Source of the DNA: Hallella mizrahii
GTDB lineage: Bacteria; Bacteroidota; Bacteroidia; Bacteroidales; Bacteroidaceae
DNA: 64,000 bases
Assembly: GCF_009695775.1 (NCBI RefSeq)
Contig: NZ_VUNG01000001.1
Location: forward strand, 124,001-188,000
Reading direction: 5' to 3'
The position numbers were made by a program, and so were the translations under genes. Each line of letters starts with the position of its first letter. The first letter of the stretch is position 1. The notes under the pieces are model-generated. The model had not been told where the DNA came from. It saw only the letters and a list, made by a program, of their open reading frames with translations, and ran no database searches. This document shows positions 28,748 to 38,301 of this stretch, piece by piece.

Positions 28748-31123
28748 TTATTCGTCTTTAAGGAATAGCACTGGGTTGCTGTTGACTACCTTGCGGGCGG
28801 AGAGCAGCATGATGGTGACCACGATGGCGAGTACCACTAAGCCGACAGCTAAGAAGAGCAGGGGCGAGAGCGCAATGCGGTCGGCAAAGAGTTGCAGCCA
28901 TTTTCCGGAGATGACCCAAGAGAGGATGAGGCCTATGAGGACGGCAGGAACCGAAAGTTTCAGCACGTCGGTCACGAGCATGTGGAAGATGTCGCGGGCC
29001 GTGGCACCGTTGACCTTGCGGATAGCAATCTCCTTGCGGCGGCGGTTCACCTCGTCGGTGGTGTAGCCGATAAGTCCCATCAGGGCGATGACCAGCGCAG
29101 TGATACCCGTAACGAGCGTTCCCATGCGGAAGCCGTCGGTGCTCTGATACTGATTGACGACAAGGTCAGAGTAAGGCATTACCTTCACGTCGCGGTCGGG
29201 CAGTAGTTGCTTCAACTGCTGGCGGGCACGGTCGAGGTTGTCGGGCGTGAGGTCGGTGAACTTCGCAAGGATGTATTGAGCGTTGTTGTTGTCGTGGAAG
29301 AGCACGCTCGGACGGAGCTCACGCTCAAGCGAGGAGCCGAGGCTGACATCCTTATACACGCCGCAGATGGTAGAGAAAGGATGCAGGCTGTCGGTGTGCT
29401 CCGATACGCAGATGTGTTGTCCGACGACACTGCCCTGCTTGTGCGTGGTCGTGTGGAAGCGCTTCACAAACGACTCGCTGACCATCACCTCGCTCAGGTC
29501 GCTGTCGGCAGGCTCGGTGAAGTTGCGGCCCTCGACGACCTTGATGCCCATGAGCTTCAGATAGCCGTCGCCCACACTGTACTGGTCGGCAATGTTGAGG
29601 TATTCCGTGTCGTCGCCCGGCAGATAGATATTGTTTCCACTATGCCACCCAATCGGCAACGTGTAGGCTGTTGTCACCTGCTCGATGAAGGGTAGCGAGC
29701 GCAGCGACGTCACGGCCTGCTGCATCTGGTTGACAGGTGCTTTGTCCAAGGTGACGACGGCAAGACGGCTGTAGTCGTAGCCCATATCCTCGTGCGTCAC
29801 CTCGCGGTACTGCTGTTGCACGACGGCAAGCAGGCTGAGCATGACGGTGACGACGAGAAACTCCACCGACAACATGATGAGTTTCCAGCGGCGGCGTGCC
29901 TCGTGCACACCACGGAAAGCAGCTGTCACCGGCACCTTATTATATATATAGCCCGGCACAAAACCACCGATGAAGATGATGAGCAGGCAGATGAGGGCGA
30001 GAATCCATGAGCCTCGGCTGAACAGCATCGTGCTGACGGGTGCGGAGATATAGCCCTCTATCGTTCCCTTGCAGGCAAAGATAAGGACTGCGGCCAAGAG
30101 GATGCCGATGAGCACATGCACCAGCGACTCACTGATCATGATGCTATAGATGGTGCGCCGTTCGCCGCCGAAGCACTTGCGGACAGCCATCTCACGGAAG
30201 CGGCTGACCACGTTGCCCATGACGATGAGCAAATAGTTGACCACCGTGGAGACCAGGAGAATGATGGCAAGCAGCGTCATGATCCAGCACATCGTCTTGA
30301 CCTGCGGATTGGAGATGTAGTCTTCGGTGACCTGGGTGAAAGAATAGTTGAACTTCACGCCAGCTTTCTCAGCCTCGGCATAGTCGCTGTGCTGTGCCAT
30401 CATCTTACTGACGTTAGGTTTCAGGTAGTCTATCGTAGCACCCTTCTTCAGTCTAATATAAGAAGAGAAGCGGTCGCCACCCACCCAACGGTCTGTGATT
30501 TCGAAATCTAAATACTTGTTGATAGTAGGCAGTGATGTAATGACATCGATGCCGTGCAGTTTAGAGTTGTACGGGAAGTCCTCATAGACACCGCCAATGA
30601 TGAGCTTAAAATCGTAGTCGCGCAGCTCGAACGCTTTGCCCACTACATTGCCACCGATGCGATCAGCCATGGATCGGCTTATCACACAGTTATAAGGGCG
30701 ACTGAGGCTCTCCTTGAGGTTGCCCTGCACGGTTGCCCGTGGAAAAACGTCGAAGAGACAGCTGTCAGCAGCGTCTACCTCGTCGATCGTGAACGGCCGT
30801 CCGTCGACGGTCGTCTTCACATCGCTGAGCATGAACGAATAGCGTGTGGCTGCCTCCACCTGCGGGGATATGGCCTTGATGCCCGGTGCAACGGCTCCCG
30901 AGGTGGACGACCACTCGTTGTACTGCCCGTTCTGCACGACATCCTCGTTGATGGCGTAGGTGCGCTCGTGCCCAGGAAACCAGGTGTCGAAGGTCTGCTC
31001 GAAATAGACTTCACCAATCAGCACCGCCGACACGGCAAGACCAAAGCCCAAGCAAACAATCTTTGCCAGATTGTGCTGACCGCGTCGTGGCAAATTCTTA
31101 ATGGCGCTAAAAATTTGATTCAT
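28748..31123 (-). CDS. FtsX/MacB-like ABC transporter permease
   Basis: 791 aa with MacB-like periplasmic domain and FtsX-type TM blocks (RFREMAVRKCFGG; RRRKEIAIRKVNGA). Confidence 0.93.
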   Translation of the reverse strand: MNQIFSAIKNLPRRGQHNLAKIVCLGFGLAVSAVLIGEVYFEQTFDTWFPGHERTYAINEDVVQNGQYNEWSSTSGAVAPGIKAISPQVEAATRYSFMLSDVKTTVDGRPFTIDEVDAADSCLFDVFPRATVQGNLKESLSRPYNCVISRSMADRIGGNVVGKAFELRDYDFKLIIGGVYEDFPYNSKLHGIDVITSLPTINKYLDFEITDRWVGGDRFSSYIRLKKGATIDYLKPNVSKMMAQHSDYAEAEKAGVKFNYSFTQVTEDYISNPQVKTMCWIMTLLAIILLVSTVVNYLLIVMGNVVSRFREMAVRKCFGGERRTIYSIMISESLVHVLIGILLAAVLIFACKGTIEGYISAPVSTMLFSRGSWILALICLLIIFIGGFVPGYIYNKVPVTAAFRGVHEARRRWKLIMLSVEFLVVTVMLSLLAVVQQQYREVTHEDMGYDYSRLAVVTLDKAPVNQMQQAVTSLRSLPFIEQVTTAYTLPIGWHSGNNIYLPGDDTEYLNIADQYSVGDGYLKLMGIKVVEGRNFTEPADSDLSEVMVSESFVKRFHTTTHKQGSVVGQHICVSEHTDSLHPFSTICGVYKDVSLGSSLERELRPSVLFHDNNNAQYILAKFTDLTPDNLDRARQQLKQLLPDRDVKVMPYSDLVVNQYQSTDGFRMGTLVTGITALVIALMGLIGYTTDEVNRRRKEIAIRKVNGATARDIFHMLVTDVLKLSVPAVLIGLILSWVISGKWLQLFADRIALSPLLFLAVGLVVLAIVVTIMLLSARKVVNSNPVLFLKDE

Positions 31124-31139
31124 ATTGCTATGTTTTGTG

Positions 31140-33500
31140 TTATTCCTGTTTGATATTGTTCACCGGGTTCTCGTTGCCGGCCTTCCAACTCTGCACGAAC
31201 ACGGCGAGAAGACTGACGGCGAACACCACGGCACCAGCCACGAGAATCCATGGCCACCAGACGGTACGGTAGCTGAACTGCGACATCCAATGCTGCATGA
31301 GCCACACCGTCAGCAGGCTGCCGATGACGAAAGCGATGGCGACATACTGCATGAACGTGCGAATGAGACGGCGACGCACCTGCGCGCCTGTGGAGCCGAA
31401 CACCTTGCGGATGGCTATCTCCTTGGCTCGCTGTCCGATGTAGTAGGTGGCCATGGCCACGAGGCCGAGCAAAGAGATGAGGATGGCCATGAAAGCGAAG
31501 AGAGTGACGAGGTGTGAGGTCTGTTGCTCCTGGTGGAACTTGTCCTGGATGATGCGGTCAGCAAACTTCGCGTCGTCGTCGGTCATCACCTTATGGAAAG
31601 CTGTATGGTAGACGTCGGCCACTGTATTGAAGGCCGTCTGTGGGTCTCCCTTCACCTTGATGGAGATGGCCCAGGGATAATCCACATGTGGCTGGATATC
31701 AATAAACATCGGATGCTGCTCACGCTGGATGTTGTCGATGAGAAACTCGTTCATGCGTCCGCCGTAAACATCAAGACTGTCCGCATAATAGAATGGATTC
31801 TTACGCAACAGTTCTTGGGGCCGTATACCCATAATATTTTTTATCTCTGCCTCAGCTTCGTGGTTGATGTAGAAGTGGTGCACCTGTGGTTTACAGCCGC
31901 CTTTCAGAGTCAGACCATAGACATTCATAAAGTAGGGGTCTGTAATGAAAAATTGCATCGAGACGGCCTTGCCATTAAAAGCAAATGTGTTGTTGTTGCC
32001 GCCGTCCAAGGGCGTGCCCATCGAGGCCGACGCGGCAGCTACGCACGACTCCCGCCGGAGCAGATCCATGAACGTGTGAATGGCGTCGGGATGACCGCTA
32101 TTGAAAGTCGATATCACAAGGATATTGTCCTTGTTGAAGCCCAACGGTGCGTTGACGAGATGTCGCAACTGTGCCAGCATAATGAGGGCGCAGCCTAACA
32201 TCGTGATGGTGATGATGTTCTGAAAGACGATGAACACACGGCTGAGCACCATCTTGGTCTGATGTACAAAGGTACCTTTGATAATCTCAATGGGTTTCAC
32301 GCGCGAGGTGATGAGGCCGGGGATGATGCCCGACAACGTACCGATGACGACGATAAGCAACAGCGAAAGACCAATACAAGCCAGACTAAACAACCGGGAG
32401 ACCTGCAGCGTGGTGTCAAGCTGATGGCCCATGACCGGTGCGAAAGCCACGGCCAACAACAAAGCCACCATCCAAGCCACAAGGCAGAGCAGCGTGCTCT
32501 CGGCCACGAGCTTGGCAAAGACACGGCACCGTGTGGCCCCAAAGAGCTGGCGGGTAGCCATCTCGCGGGCACGACGTCCGGAGATGGCAACGGTGAGGTT
32601 GATGTAGTTGGTCACGGCAAAGAGCAGGATGAGGAGCGTGGCTACCATCAGGATGTTAATGAGCGTGGGATTGCCACGACGCGTAACGTCGTTGTTAGTG
32701 TCTAACTTGGAGAGGTAGAGATGAGAGAAAGGAGTGGTAAAGACTTCGCATTTCCAACTCTCTTGGAAGTGTGGCCAGAAAGTGCTGATGAACTTAGTCA
32801 GTTCATGCGACCTGCCTATGAAGGAATGACCGGGACGCATGAGCAGGAAGACACTGCTCCCCGTGTAATTGATGCTGCCTTTGACGAAGAACTCATCGGT
32901 GTTGGCCATATTGTACAACTTGGCCTGAGAGAAGTTCGTCAGCATATCGGTATGACAGAACACGGTATTGTCCAAGTCCTGCATGATGCCGGTCACACGG
33001 AAGCGTATGGTGTCGCCGATTGTCACGGTCTGCCCCATGGGATCGGCCGAGCCAAACAGCTTGCGGGCGAAGCTCACGGTGAGCACGGCACTGTTGTCGG
33101 CGGTCAGACAACTATTGCGGTCGCCCTTGAGCAACTTGTAGTCAAAGACATGAAAGAAAGTGGTGTCGACACTCAGCAAGGATGCTGACAAGTAATCACC
33201 GCCACAACTGACCCAAGTACCGTTATGGCATACGCCACAAGCACTCTCTATCTCTGGATAGTGCTTGCGCAACTGCGTTCCCACATAGTGGTGGATACCC
33301 TCACAAGCATCGGTGCCATCAAACGACATGCCCAGCGCTTCTATCCGGTCGGCATTGGCCACCTGCCTGTCTATGCTCTTCTCCTGCCAGGTGTAGAGGC
33401 CGATGAGCATCACGAACATCAGCGACACGCTGAGGCCAAAGAAGTTGATAAGGGTGTAGCCCTTGTTACGGGAAAGAAAAACGAAATAGCTCTTCATCAT
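31140..33500 (-). CDS. FtsX/MacB-like ABC transporter permease (second, paralogous)
   Basis: 786 aa; RRAREMATRQLFGA and QRAKEIAIRKVFGS, same architecture as the previous gene. Confidence 0.93.
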   Translation of the reverse strand: MMKSYFVFLSRNKGYTLINFFGLSVSLMFVMLIGLYTWQEKSIDRQVANADRIEALGMSFDGTDACEGIHHYVGTQLRKHYPEIESACGVCHNGTWVSCGGDYLSASLLSVDTTFFHVFDYKLLKGDRNSCLTADNSAVLTVSFARKLFGSADPMGQTVTIGDTIRFRVTGIMQDLDNTVFCHTDMLTNFSQAKLYNMANTDEFFVKGSINYTGSSVFLLMRPGHSFIGRSHELTKFISTFWPHFQESWKCEVFTTPFSHLYLSKLDTNNDVTRRGNPTLINILMVATLLILLFAVTNYINLTVAISGRRAREMATRQLFGATRCRVFAKLVAESTLLCLVAWMVALLLAVAFAPVMGHQLDTTLQVSRLFSLACIGLSLLLIVVIGTLSGIIPGLITSRVKPIEIIKGTFVHQTKMVLSRVFIVFQNIITITMLGCALIMLAQLRHLVNAPLGFNKDNILVISTFNSGHPDAIHTFMDLLRRESCVAAASASMGTPLDGGNNNTFAFNGKAVSMQFFITDPYFMNVYGLTLKGGCKPQVHHFYINHEAEAEIKNIMGIRPQELLRKNPFYYADSLDVYGGRMNEFLIDNIQREQHPMFIDIQPHVDYPWAISIKVKGDPQTAFNTVADVYHTAFHKVMTDDDAKFADRIIQDKFHQEQQTSHLVTLFAFMAILISLLGLVAMATYYIGQRAKEIAIRKVFGSTGAQVRRRLIRTFMQYVAIAFVIGSLLTVWLMQHWMSQFSYRTVWWPWILVAGAVVFAVSLLAVFVQSWKAGNENPVNNIKQE

Positions 33501-34750
33501 TTTATCTTCAGTTCTTTGTAGTCCTTGTAACTCTCATATCCACTCACGATGACGCGCTCGCCGGGCTCCAGTCCCTCCAACACTTCATAGTACTGCGGGT
33601 TCTGTCGTCCGATGCGTATGTTGCGGCGATAGGCTTTATGGCCGGAGGCATCGAGCACGAAGATCCACGAGCCGCCGGTGTTGCTGTAGAACGTACCCTT
33701 GGGGATGATGATGGCCTTCTTCGACTCGCCGAGCTGCAGGTCGATGTAGTAGGTCTGCCCCGTGCGAATGTTCTGTGGACGGGCGTCACGGAAAACGAAG
33801 TCGATCTTGAAGCGACCGTCGTGCACCTCGGGATAAACCTTGCGTACCTCAAGGCGGTAGGTTCTGCCGTTCTGTGTGAACGTGGCGGCGAGTCCGCTGT
33901 GCACACGGTCGATGTAATGCTCATCGACCTGTGCCTCCACCTTGTAGTCGCTAAGGTCGTTGATGACGCCAATCTTTTGTCCCGGCGTAATACTCTGTCC
34001 CAACTCCACGTCGAGCAGTCCCACCTCACCGTCGATGGAGGAACGTACGTCGAGCTTGGCCTTACGCTGCCTGACAAGTTCCACGTTGCGCTGCATCGAA
34101 GCCAGGTTGTCGCTCATCTGGTTCATCTGTGCACTCCGCATCTGTGCGCTCTTGCTGAGTCGCTGACGGATGAGGCTGTTCTTCTCCACGGCGAGCCGAT
34201 AGTCTTCCTTGGCCTTGAGATAGTCCTCACGCGAGTTGAGCTGTTCTTTCTGCAAGGCGGTCTGATGGCTCAATGCCCGTTTCTTGGTCTGCACATCCAT
34301 AGCAAGCTGGGCGGCTTCCGTGCGGTTGTTGAGCTGTTCCTGTTCCATGGAGAGCTGTGTATTGCGCAGCATGTCCTGCTTCTCGGCCAGTTCGCTCTCG
34401 GCGTTGAGTATCTCAAGGTCGAGGTTGGAGTTGCTCAGCCTTACGATAACGTCGCCCTTGTGCACCTTTGAACCTTCGTCAACGACCTTCTCTACCACGG
34501 TGCCACCTTCTTCAGGAGAGATCTGTACCACTTGGATTGGCACCACATTGCCGTCCACACTGACATAGTCGTTGAACTGTGCGTTCTCGACGGTGGCAAT
34601 GCTCAGCCCACGTTCGTCGACCTGCAACGATGAGGTGAAGTTGCTCTGAGCCAGCCAGACTAACAGCGCTATGACGATTACGCCTCCACCTATCCACGGC
34701 CAATACTTGCGCGGCACGCGGTATTTCTTCTGTTTGATTTCTATATCCAT
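33497..34750 (-). CDS. HlyD-family periplasmic adaptor subunit
   Basis: 417 aa; single N-terminal TM, biotinyl-lipoyl-like halves, coiled coil, C-terminal EGLEPGERVIVSGYESYKDYKEL. Confidence 0.92.
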   Translation of the reverse strand: MDIEIKQKKYRVPRKYWPWIGGGVIVIALLVWLAQSNFTSSLQVDERGLSIATVENAQFNDYVSVDGNVVPIQVVQISPEEGGTVVEKVVDEGSKVHKGDVIVRLSNSNLDLEILNAESELAEKQDMLRNTQLSMEQEQLNNRTEAAQLAMDVQTKKRALSHQTALQKEQLNSREDYLKAKEDYRLAVEKNSLIRQRLSKSAQMRSAQMNQMSDNLASMQRNVELVRQRKAKLDVRSSIDGEVGLLDVELGQSITPGQKIGVINDLSDYKVEAQVDEHYIDRVHSGLAATFTQNGRTYRLEVRKVYPEVHDGRFKIDFVFRDARPQNIRTGQTYYIDLQLGESKKAIIIPKGTFYSNTGGSWIFVLDASGHKAYRRNIRIGRQNPQYYEVLEGLEPGERVIVSGYESYKDYKELKIK

Positions 34751-34784
34751 AATATATATGTGTCTAACTCTTAAGTAATAACTC

Positions 34785-36134
34785 CTAATTCCTAACTCCT
34801 AACTCTCCTGTGACATAATAGTTGACGAGTCGTGCCTTCAGTGCCAGCATCATCTCGCTTTGCAACAACAGCAGGCGACTTTGCATCAGAGTCTGCGCCG
34901 TGGTGTGCAGGTCATAGACGCTGAGCATGCCTTCCTCGTATTTGCGACTGGAGAGATGATGCGCCAACGAGTCGGAAGCCACCTTGCGCTGCAACTGCTC
35001 CACCTCACGGGCGTAGCCACGGTAGTCGAGTACAGCCTGCAACGCATCGTCGTGTTGCTTGCGACGCGCGTCGGCAAGGTCGAGTTGTGCTTCCTGCCAG
35101 TCGGTCTTGGCCCGCCGGGCTCTGTTCCACGACGAAGCGTTGAAGATAGGAATAGAGAGCGTCATGTAGACATACTCACCCATGTTGTTGCGGAACTGTG
35201 AACCGAAGCCCTCTGCTTTGTAGCCTGCAGTGAGGTTCTTGTAATAGTTGGTAGCCACGCCACCTCCCAAAGATAGTTTAGGAAGCAAGGCGGCCCGTTG
35301 TATCTTCCATTCCATGCGTGCGTGCTCCGCCTTCGCCGCTGCTACCGTCACGGCGGGACGCTCAGCGAGGAAGAAGCCGTGGCGCATGAGACTATCACAA
35401 GCTGTTCGGCTGGCAGGAAGAGTGGCAGCCGCTTGGACATCCACGGGCAGAGCGCTTACAGCAAGGCTATCGCCGGCCGGGAAGTTCATCGCAGTCTTCA
35501 AATCGTTCAGAGCTTTGTCGGCAAGATGACGCTGGTGGAGCAGGTTATACTCGTCCTCAGCAACCTGGCTCTCTACCTGCACCACATCGGGACGGCTCTT
35601 CTCTCCCAGCTCAAAGAGACGCTGTGTCTTCACCAACAGTGCCTTGGAGTCGCACCATTTCTCTTCGGCCAGGGCAATGGAGCGACGGGTGTACACAGCG
35701 TCGACGTATTTCTCCATGACCGTGATGGCCTTGTCGTCGCGTGCCTGCTGCACAGCCGACTGTGCCGATGCTCTGTCGAGACGGGCCTGACGGAAAGCGT
35801 TCCAGATGGCACCGCCGTCGAAAAGCGTCACCGACGCGCCGAGCTGATAGTAGTTGTTGAACGTGGTGACATTATTATAGGTATTGGTCTCCGGGTCAAT
35901 GTTGCGTCCCCAGCTGTACTGTCCGCTGACTTCCGCCGACACACTGGGCAGAAAATTGAGCAGCGACGTGCGGTAGTCGGCGCGCTTCTGTTCCTGTTCC
36001 AGCGTCTGCCGTCTCACCTCGGAGGCGTGCTCTTGGGCGTAGGCAATGCAGCGGTCGAGGGTCCACGACTCCTGTCCTTGGACGCTCAGGCTCACAAAGA
36101 AGCCCATGATGAGGATATAATGCTTTGTTTTCAT
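34785..36134 (-). CDS. TolC-family outer-membrane channel protein
   Basis: Start placed at MKTKHYILIMGFFVSLSVQGQ (signal peptide). TolC-type repeats (YRTSLLNFLPSVSAEVSGQYSWGRNIDPETNTYNNVTTFNNYYQLGASVTLFDGG). Confidence 0.92.
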   Translation of the reverse strand: MKTKHYILIMGFFVSLSVQGQESWTLDRCIAYAQEHASEVRRQTLEQEQKRADYRTSLLNFLPSVSAEVSGQYSWGRNIDPETNTYNNVTTFNNYYQLGASVTLFDGGAIWNAFRQARLDRASAQSAVQQARDDKAITVMEKYVDAVYTRRSIALAEEKWCDSKALLVKTQRLFELGEKSRPDVVQVESQVAEDEYNLLHQRHLADKALNDLKTAMNFPAGDSLAVSALPVDVQAAATLPASRTACDSLMRHGFFLAERPAVTVAAAKAEHARMEWKIQRAALLPKLSLGGGVATNYYKNLTAGYKAEGFGSQFRNNMGEYVYMTLSIPIFNASSWNRARRAKTDWQEAQLDLADARRKQHDDALQAVLDYRGYAREVEQLQRKVASDSLAHHLSSRKYEEGMLSVYDLHTTAQTLMQSRLLLLQSEMMLALKARLVNYYVTGELGVRN

Positions 36135-36147
36135 ACACCGTAGACAA

Positions 36148-36163
36148 TGCCAATGGCGTGCCA
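36148..36163 (-). promoter_or_regulatory. Candidate sigma-54 (RpoN) promoter, -24/-12
   Basis: Minus strand TGGCACGCCATTGGCA against consensus TGGCACGNNNNTTGCW: one mismatch, with correct GG/GC spacing. Confidence 0.7.
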
Positions 36164-36215
36164 AAAACGTAAGTTCCTGTTTATGAGACTTCTGAAAGAT
36201 ATTGCCTCAAATACC

Positions 36216-36256
36216 AGTGTACAATTATTGGACACTCGTTGTATAAGAATTAGACA
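36216..36256. promoter_or_regulatory. Two tandem 19-bp dyads, candidate enhancer-binding sites
   Basis: GTGTACAAT-T-ATTGGACAC (36216-36234, 8/9 arm pairs) and TTGTATAAG-A-ATTAGACAC (36238-36256, 6/9); centres 22 bp apart. Confidence 0.6.
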
Positions 36257-36315
36257 CAGTCAATCGCTTACCTCGCCTTCACGCGAGCAATAATGAATAA
36301 AAAGTCTCGAAAGAA

Positions 36316-36347
36316 TTTGTTAGTGCAACTAATATTAGTTACTTTTG
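36316..36347 (+). promoter_or_regulatory. Bacteroidetes-type promoter with internal perfect palindrome
   Basis: TTTG (36316-36319), 20 bp spacer, TACTTTTG (36340-36347); AACTAATATTAGTT palindrome at 36327-36340. Confidence 0.7.
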
Positions 36348-36367
36348 TAGCAGAAAATAGATACACC

Positions 36368-36463
36368 ATGCACAGGCCTCATCCATCAAACATCATCAAG
36401 GGCTATGTCATGCATCAAGTATATAATTATCTAACAGCAAAGGGATATATTAAAAGCAAATAG
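36368..36463 (+). CDS. Putative 31-aa microprotein upstream of hicB
   Basis: MHRPHPSNIIKGYVMHQVYNYLTAKGYIKSK*, just downstream of a canonical promoter; stop overlaps AGGAGG preceding hicB. Confidence 0.4.
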   Translation: MHRPHPSNIIKGYVMHQVYNYLTAKGYIKSK

Positions 36464-36475
36464 GAGGAAAGCATT

Positions 36476-36817
36476 ATGGGAACTATGAAATACAAAGGCT
36501 ACACCGGAAGTGTAGACTATAGTGAAGAAGACAATTGCCTCTATGGAGCTGTATTAGGCATGAGCCACGACGCAATCACCTACGAGGGAAAAGATGTAGA
36601 CGAACTTCGCAAGGACTTTGAAGGTGCCGTGGATGACTATATCGAAAGTTGTAAGGCACAAGGCAGGGCACCTCGCAAGCCCTATAGCGGCAATTTGAAT
36701 GTACGGCTAACACCAGAAATCCATAGTAGAATAGCCACCATTGCGCAACAGACCGGTACCACGATAAATAATTATATTCGTCAAACACTGGCGAAAGCTG
36801 TAGGAATAACCTTGTAA
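36476..36817 (+). CDS. hicB: HicB family protein (orphan antitoxin-like, C-terminal RHH DNA-binding region)
   Basis: 113 aa; MKYKGYTGSVDYSEEDNCLYGAVLG HicB fold plus SGNLNVRLTPEIHSRIATIAQQTGTTINNYIRQTLAKAV. Confidence 0.88.
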   Translation: MGTMKYKGYTGSVDYSEEDNCLYGAVLGMSHDAITYEGKDVDELRKDFEGAVDDYIESCKAQGRAPRKPYSGNLNVRLTPEIHSRIATIAQQTGTTINNYIRQTLAKAVGITL

Positions 36818-36856
36818 AAGGCTGCAATAGCATAAAAGCTATAAGCAAGAAGCACC

Positions 36857-38182
36857 ATGAAACACGGCACACTACTTGTCGTCGACGACAACCGTAACAT
36901 CCTCACCACGGTGAAGATGGTGACCGAGCAGACCTTTGAGCGCATCATCTGCCTGGCCAGTCCCTCAAGCCTCCTCACCCGACTGCGTGAGGACCAACCC
37001 GACGTGGTGCTGCTCGACATGAATTTCCACAGCGGTATCAACAACGGTAACGAGGGACTCTACTGGCTCAGGGAAATTAAGAAAGCACGGCCGCAGACCG
37101 CCGTCGTGCTCTTCACCGCCTACGCCGATATAGAGTTGGCCGTGACAGGCTTGAAGGATGGAGCCGCCGACTTCATCGTCAAGCCCTTCGACAACCATCA
37201 ACTCATAGAGAAACTCACCGACGCTTACCAAAAGACGAGGAAGAAGAAACCAACCATTACGGCAGTGTCGGAGATGATATGGGGCACCTCGCCCGCCATG
37301 AGACACTTACGCGACATGGTGGAGAAGGTGGCGGGCACAGACGCCAACATTCTCATCACCGGCGAGAACGGCACCGGCAAGGAGGTTCTCGCCAAAGAGA
37401 TTCACCGACTCTCGAAACGCGCTGGCAAAGCACTGATGCCCATCGACCTAGGAGCCGTCACGGAGACGCTCTTCGAGAGTGAGCTCTTTGGTTATGTCAA
37501 AGGGGCCTTTACCGACGCCAAGACCGACAAGCCCGGTAAGTTTGAGCTCGCTGAGGGCGGCACGCTCTTTCTCGACGAGATCGGCAACCTCAGCTATGCG
37601 CTACAAGCCAAACTACTCACCGCCCTGCAACGGCGCACTATCGTCAGAGTAGGCGGCAGCAAGCCAATACCCATTGACGTGCGTGTCGTCTGTGCCACGA
37701 ACCGCAACTTGGAGGAGATGGTGCGACAAGGAGCTTTCCGTGAAGATCTGCTCTACCGCATCAACACCATCCAACTCCACTTGCCACCTCTACGTGAGCG
37801 CACGGGCGACATCATGACCTATGCCGGTTCTTTTCTCCACCGCTATGCCCACCTATATAATAAGGAGGGAATGACATTTGCGCCTGATACCCAAGAGAAG
37901 ATAGAGCACTTGCCATGGTACGGCAACATCCGTGAGCTGCAACATGCAGTGGAGAAGGCCGTCATTCTCTCTGACGGCACGACGATACGTCCCGACGACA
38001 TTGAAGGTTCGGCTACGACACGCCCTCAACCTACCAACGACATCCAACGACTCGACGACATGGAGCGCGAGATGATTGCCAAAGCCATTACGGAATGCGA
38101 GGGAAACCTCTCACATGTCGCCTCACAGTTAGGCATCTCCAGACAGACGCTGTACAATAAGATGAAAAAGTACGGGATATAA
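36857..38182 (+). CDS. Sigma-54-dependent NtrC-family response regulator
   Basis: Receiver domain (VVLLDMNF, VVLFTAYAD), AAA+ GENGTGKE, ESELFGYVKGAFTDA (GAFTGA-like), Fis-type HTH SQLGISRQTLYNKMKKYGI. Confidence 0.96.
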   Translation: MKHGTLLVVDDNRNILTTVKMVTEQTFERIICLASPSSLLTRLREDQPDVVLLDMNFHSGINNGNEGLYWLREIKKARPQTAVVLFTAYADIELAVTGLKDGAADFIVKPFDNHQLIEKLTDAYQKTRKKKPTITAVSEMIWGTSPAMRHLRDMVEKVAGTDANILITGENGTGKEVLAKEIHRLSKRAGKALMPIDLGAVTETLFESELFGYVKGAFTDAKTDKPGKFELAEGGTLFLDEIGNLSYALQAKLLTALQRRTIVRVGGSKPIPIDVRVVCATNRNLEEMVRQGAFREDLLYRINTIQLHLPPLRERTGDIMTYAGSFLHRYAHLYNKEGMTFAPDTQEKIEHLPWYGNIRELQHAVEKAVILSDGTTIRPDDIEGSATTRPQPTNDIQRLDDMEREMIAKAITECEGNLSHVASQLGISRQTLYNKMKKYGI

Positions 38183-38301
38183 AGACTCTCCCTAACCCTC
38201 CCTAAAAGGGAGGGAAACAAGAAACCAATTAGGGTTAAACAAGCCACCGAGTATAGAGGGAGACAAAAACATCGGTTATATATGACACACCTTATATATA
38301 T

